Shown: positions 62,443-64,000 of the stretch, in pieces | Layout of the letters: each line of letters opens with the position of its first letter | Position numbering within the stretch: the stretch's first letter is position 1 | Assembly: GCF_039534975.1 (NCBI RefSeq) | Contig: NZ_BAAAWH010000001.1 | Location: forward strand, 1,860,001 to 1,924,000 | DNA: 64,000 nucleotides | Reading direction: 5' to 3' | Source of the DNA: Microbacterium terregens | GTDB lineage: Bacteria; Actinomycetota; Actinomycetes; Actinomycetales; Microbacteriaceae | Position numbers and translations under genes: made by a program | Notes under the pieces: generated by a model | The model's input: only the letters and a program-made list of their open reading frames with translations | Databases searched by the model: none | Told to the model about the DNA's origin: nothing

Positions 62443-62798
62443 CGGGACGGGCCCGCGACGGCGCGCAGGTCGTCGGCGTCGAAGCATGTGCGTGTGCCGG
62501 TGTGGCACGCCGGGCCGACCTGGTCGACTTCGACGAGGATGGCATCGCCGTCGCAGTCCAGCCGTGCGCTGCGGACGAGTTGGATGTTCCCCGACGTGTC
62601 GCCCTTTCGCCAGTACTCCCCGCGAGAGCGGGACCAGAACGTCACGCGGCCTGATGTGAGCGTGCGGCGCAGTGCCTCGGCATCCATCCACCCCAGCATG
62701 AGGACTTCGCGCGTGTCCCACTGCTGGATGATCGCGGCCACCAGCCCGTCCGCGGTGAAGGTGACCCGCGCGATGCGGTCGTCCACGGTCTCGGTCAT
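62439..62798 (-). CDS. hisI: phosphoribosyl-AMP cyclohydrolase
   Basis: Zinc/Mg-dependent enzyme (119 aa) for the third step of histidine biosynthesis; the pyrophosphohydrolase (HisE) domain is not fused. Visible motifs are [16 protein letters not shown] near residue 33, [19 protein letters not shown] near 53 and [13 protein letters not shown]...CHTGTRTCF near 82-105, which carry the metal-binding Asp/Cys residues. It overlaps hisF by 4 nt and the next gene by 4 nt. Confidence 0.95.
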   Translation of the reverse strand: MTETVDDRIARVTFTADGLVAAIIQQWDTREVLMLGWMDAEALRRTLTSGRVTFWSRSRGEYWRKGDTSGNIQLVRSARLDCDGDAILVEVDQVGPACHTGTRTCFDADDLRAVAGPSR

Positions 62799-63559
62799 TT
62801 CCGCACCTCGATCCCTGCGGCCGCCATCGCGGCCTTCACCTCGCCGACGGTCAGTTGACCGGAATGGAAGACACTGGCGGCCAGCACAGCGTCGGCACCG
62901 GCATGGATGGCCGGTGCGAAGTCCTCGGCGCGGCCCGCTCCGCCGGACGCGATCACCGGCACGCTCGAGACCTCGCGCATGAGAGCGACCAGTTCCAGGT
63001 CGAATCCCGTCTTCGTGCCGTCGGCGTCGATCGAGTTGACCAGCAGCTCCCCCGCGCCGCGTTCGATGGCCTCACGTGCCCAGTCCACTGCATCCAGCGA
63101 GGTCAGCGTGCGGCCGCCGTGCGTCGTGACCACGAAGCCGGAGTGCGTACCGGGCGCGCGTTTCACATCCAGCGACAGAACGAGCACCTGCGCGCCGAAG
63201 CGATCCGCGATCTCCGTGACCAGATCGGGCCGCGCGATCGCCGCGGAGTTCACGCCCACCTTGTCGGCGCCGACCCCCAGCAGGCGTGCCACATCGTCCG
63301 CCGAGCGGACGCCTCCGCCGACGGTGAGGGGAATGAAGACCTCTTCGGCCGTGCGCCGCACCACGTCGTAGGTCGTGGCTCGCTCATCGACCGTGGCGGT
63401 GACATCCAGGAACGTCAGCTCGTCGGCACCCTGGGCGAAGTATTCGCGCGCGAGCTCGACGGGATCGCCCATGTCTCGCAGGTTCTCGAAGTTCACGCCC
63501 TTGACGACGCGTCCTGCCGCGACGTCCAGGCACGGGATGACTCGGCACACAAGCGCCAT
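62795..63559 (-). CDS. hisF: imidazole glycerol phosphate synthase subunit HisF
   Basis: Cyclase subunit (254 aa) of IGP synthase; with HisH it makes imidazole glycerol phosphate and AICAR. The family start is [20 protein letters not shown] with the catalytic Asp11-equivalent; [15 protein letters not shown] near 77, [16 protein letters not shown] near 169 (second catalytic Asp) and [13 protein letters not shown] near 197 follow. ATG 63559 is 2 nt after the hisG stop. HisH and HisA are not in the window. Confidence 0.96.
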   Translation of the reverse strand: MALVCRVIPCLDVAAGRVVKGVNFENLRDMGDPVELAREYFAQGADELTFLDVTATVDERATTYDVVRRTAEEVFIPLTVGGGVRSADDVARLLGVGADKVGVNSAAIARPDLVTEIADRFGAQVLVLSLDVKRAPGTHSGFVVTTHGGRTLTSLDAVDWAREAIERGAGELLVNSIDADGTKTGFDLELVALMREVSSVPVIASGGAGRAEDFAPAIHAGADAVLAASVFHSGQLTVGEVKAAMAAAGIEVRK

Positions 63560-63561
63560 CG

Positions 63562-64000
63562 CTACAGCCTCGCGTTGTGGATGGCCGTCACGAGGATCGC
63601 CCGTGCGCCGATGGCGTACAGCGCGTCCATCACCAGGTTCACGTCCTTGCGTGCGCTCATCACGCGCACCGCGACCCATTCCGGGTCGCGCAACGGAGAG
63701 ATCGTCGGCGACTCGATGCCGGGTGCGATCGCCACGGCGGCGTCGATCAGATGCACGGGAAGGTCGTAATCGATCAGCACGTAGCGGCGCGCGACCATCA
63801 CCCCGCGCAGCCTGCGCAGCAGAGTCTGGGTGCCGTCGACCTCTTCCGGCGCGCCGATCAGCACGGCCTCGGACTGCAGGATCACCGGACCGAAGATCTC
63901 CAGCCCGGCCTGGCGCAGGGTGGTGCCGGTCGAGACGACATCGGCGACGGCATCCGCCACGCCCAGGCGCACAGCCGACTCGACGGCGCCGTCGAGGGGG
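63562..64000 (-). CDS. hisG: ATP phosphoribosyltransferase, C-terminal part (cut by window edge)
   Basis: First enzyme of histidine biosynthesis. Only the C-terminal ~145 residues are present; the 5' end lies beyond the right edge. The PRPP-binding segment is [20 protein letters not shown], and the final ~75 residues match the ACT-like regulatory domain of long-form HisG ([31 protein letters not shown]), where histidine feedback is expected. The frame is open to the edge. Confidence 0.92.
   Translation of the reverse strand, partial: PLDGAVESAVRLGVADAVADVVSTGTTLRQAGLEIFGPVILQSEAVLIGAPEEVDGTQTLLRRLRGVMVARRYVLIDYDLPVHLIDAAVAIAPGIESPTISPLRDPEWVAVRVMSARKDVNLVMDALYAIGARAILVTAIHNARL

Overview
The window is chromosomal DNA from a GC-rich actinobacterium, most likely of the family Microbacteriaceae (a Microbacterium-like organism). 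Evidence: very high GC in third codon positions, RbpA, PafB/PafC, HelY, a DUF6458 membrane protein and an HGxxPAAW protein; tRNA genes without encoded CCA; and many genes with a TANNNT -10 box only 6-7 nt before an ATG or GTG start. The genus is inferred from content and gene order, not from a marker comparison.

Layout, left to right. 1-6.1 kb: a leucine/isovalerate degradation operon (two carboxylase subunits, acyl-CoA dehydrogenase, MaoC hydratase, CitE-type lyase). 6.1-12.6 kb: histidine phosphatase with Sir2 deacylase, SpoU rRNA/tRNA methyltransferase, SGNH hydrolase, DEVH helicase, ferritin-like/VIT iron transporter. 12.7-17.9 kb: tRNA-Leu(GAG) with a strong terminator and a duplicated tRNA 3' fragment, M20 peptidase, UppP, PAC2 protein, HAD phosphatase and TrmI. 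17.9-26.6 kb: FKBP lipoprotein, pafB-pafC, tatA-tatC, helY, lnt, rbpA. This is the usual actinobacterial proteasome neighbourhood, but mpa/dop/pup/prcBA/pafA are not present. 26.7-31.9 kb: NfeD-SPFH-GDPD operon, SDR and S9 peptidase.

31.9-41.4 kb is accessory: HdeD-like protein, membrane-anchored esterase, DUF6458, an ArsR/SRPBCC pair with a clear palindromic operator, a RibD-like reductase, a second SGNH hydrolase, MFS transporter, LLM flavoenzyme, phosphoribosyltransferase, DUF885 hydrolase. 41.4-45.3 kb: polA, a PaaI thioesterase, the ANTAR response regulator PdtaR and tRNA-Leu(CAA). 45.3-50 kb is a small variable block next to that tRNA: quinone oxidoreductase, a TetR gene that has lost its start, an alpha/beta hydrolase, a tail-anchored protein of unknown function, a methyltransferase and a SHOCT protein.

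50-64 kb is a long leftward housekeeping array. In transcription order it runs hisG (cut by the right edge), hisF, hisI, a Trp-associated membrane protein, an HGxxPAAW protein, trpC, trpB, trpA, lgt, gltB, gltD and pyk. The order matches the mycobacterial his-trp-lgt-pyk region, except that trpE is missing from its usual place after hisI. I saw no CRISPR array, prophage, transposase or complete defence system. The most unusual observations are the start-less TetR gene joined to a divergent hydrolase, a palindromic REP-like repeat placed in frame inside helY with a partial copy elsewhere, the absent pupylation block beside pafBC, the absent trpE, and the large number of leaderless-type promoters.
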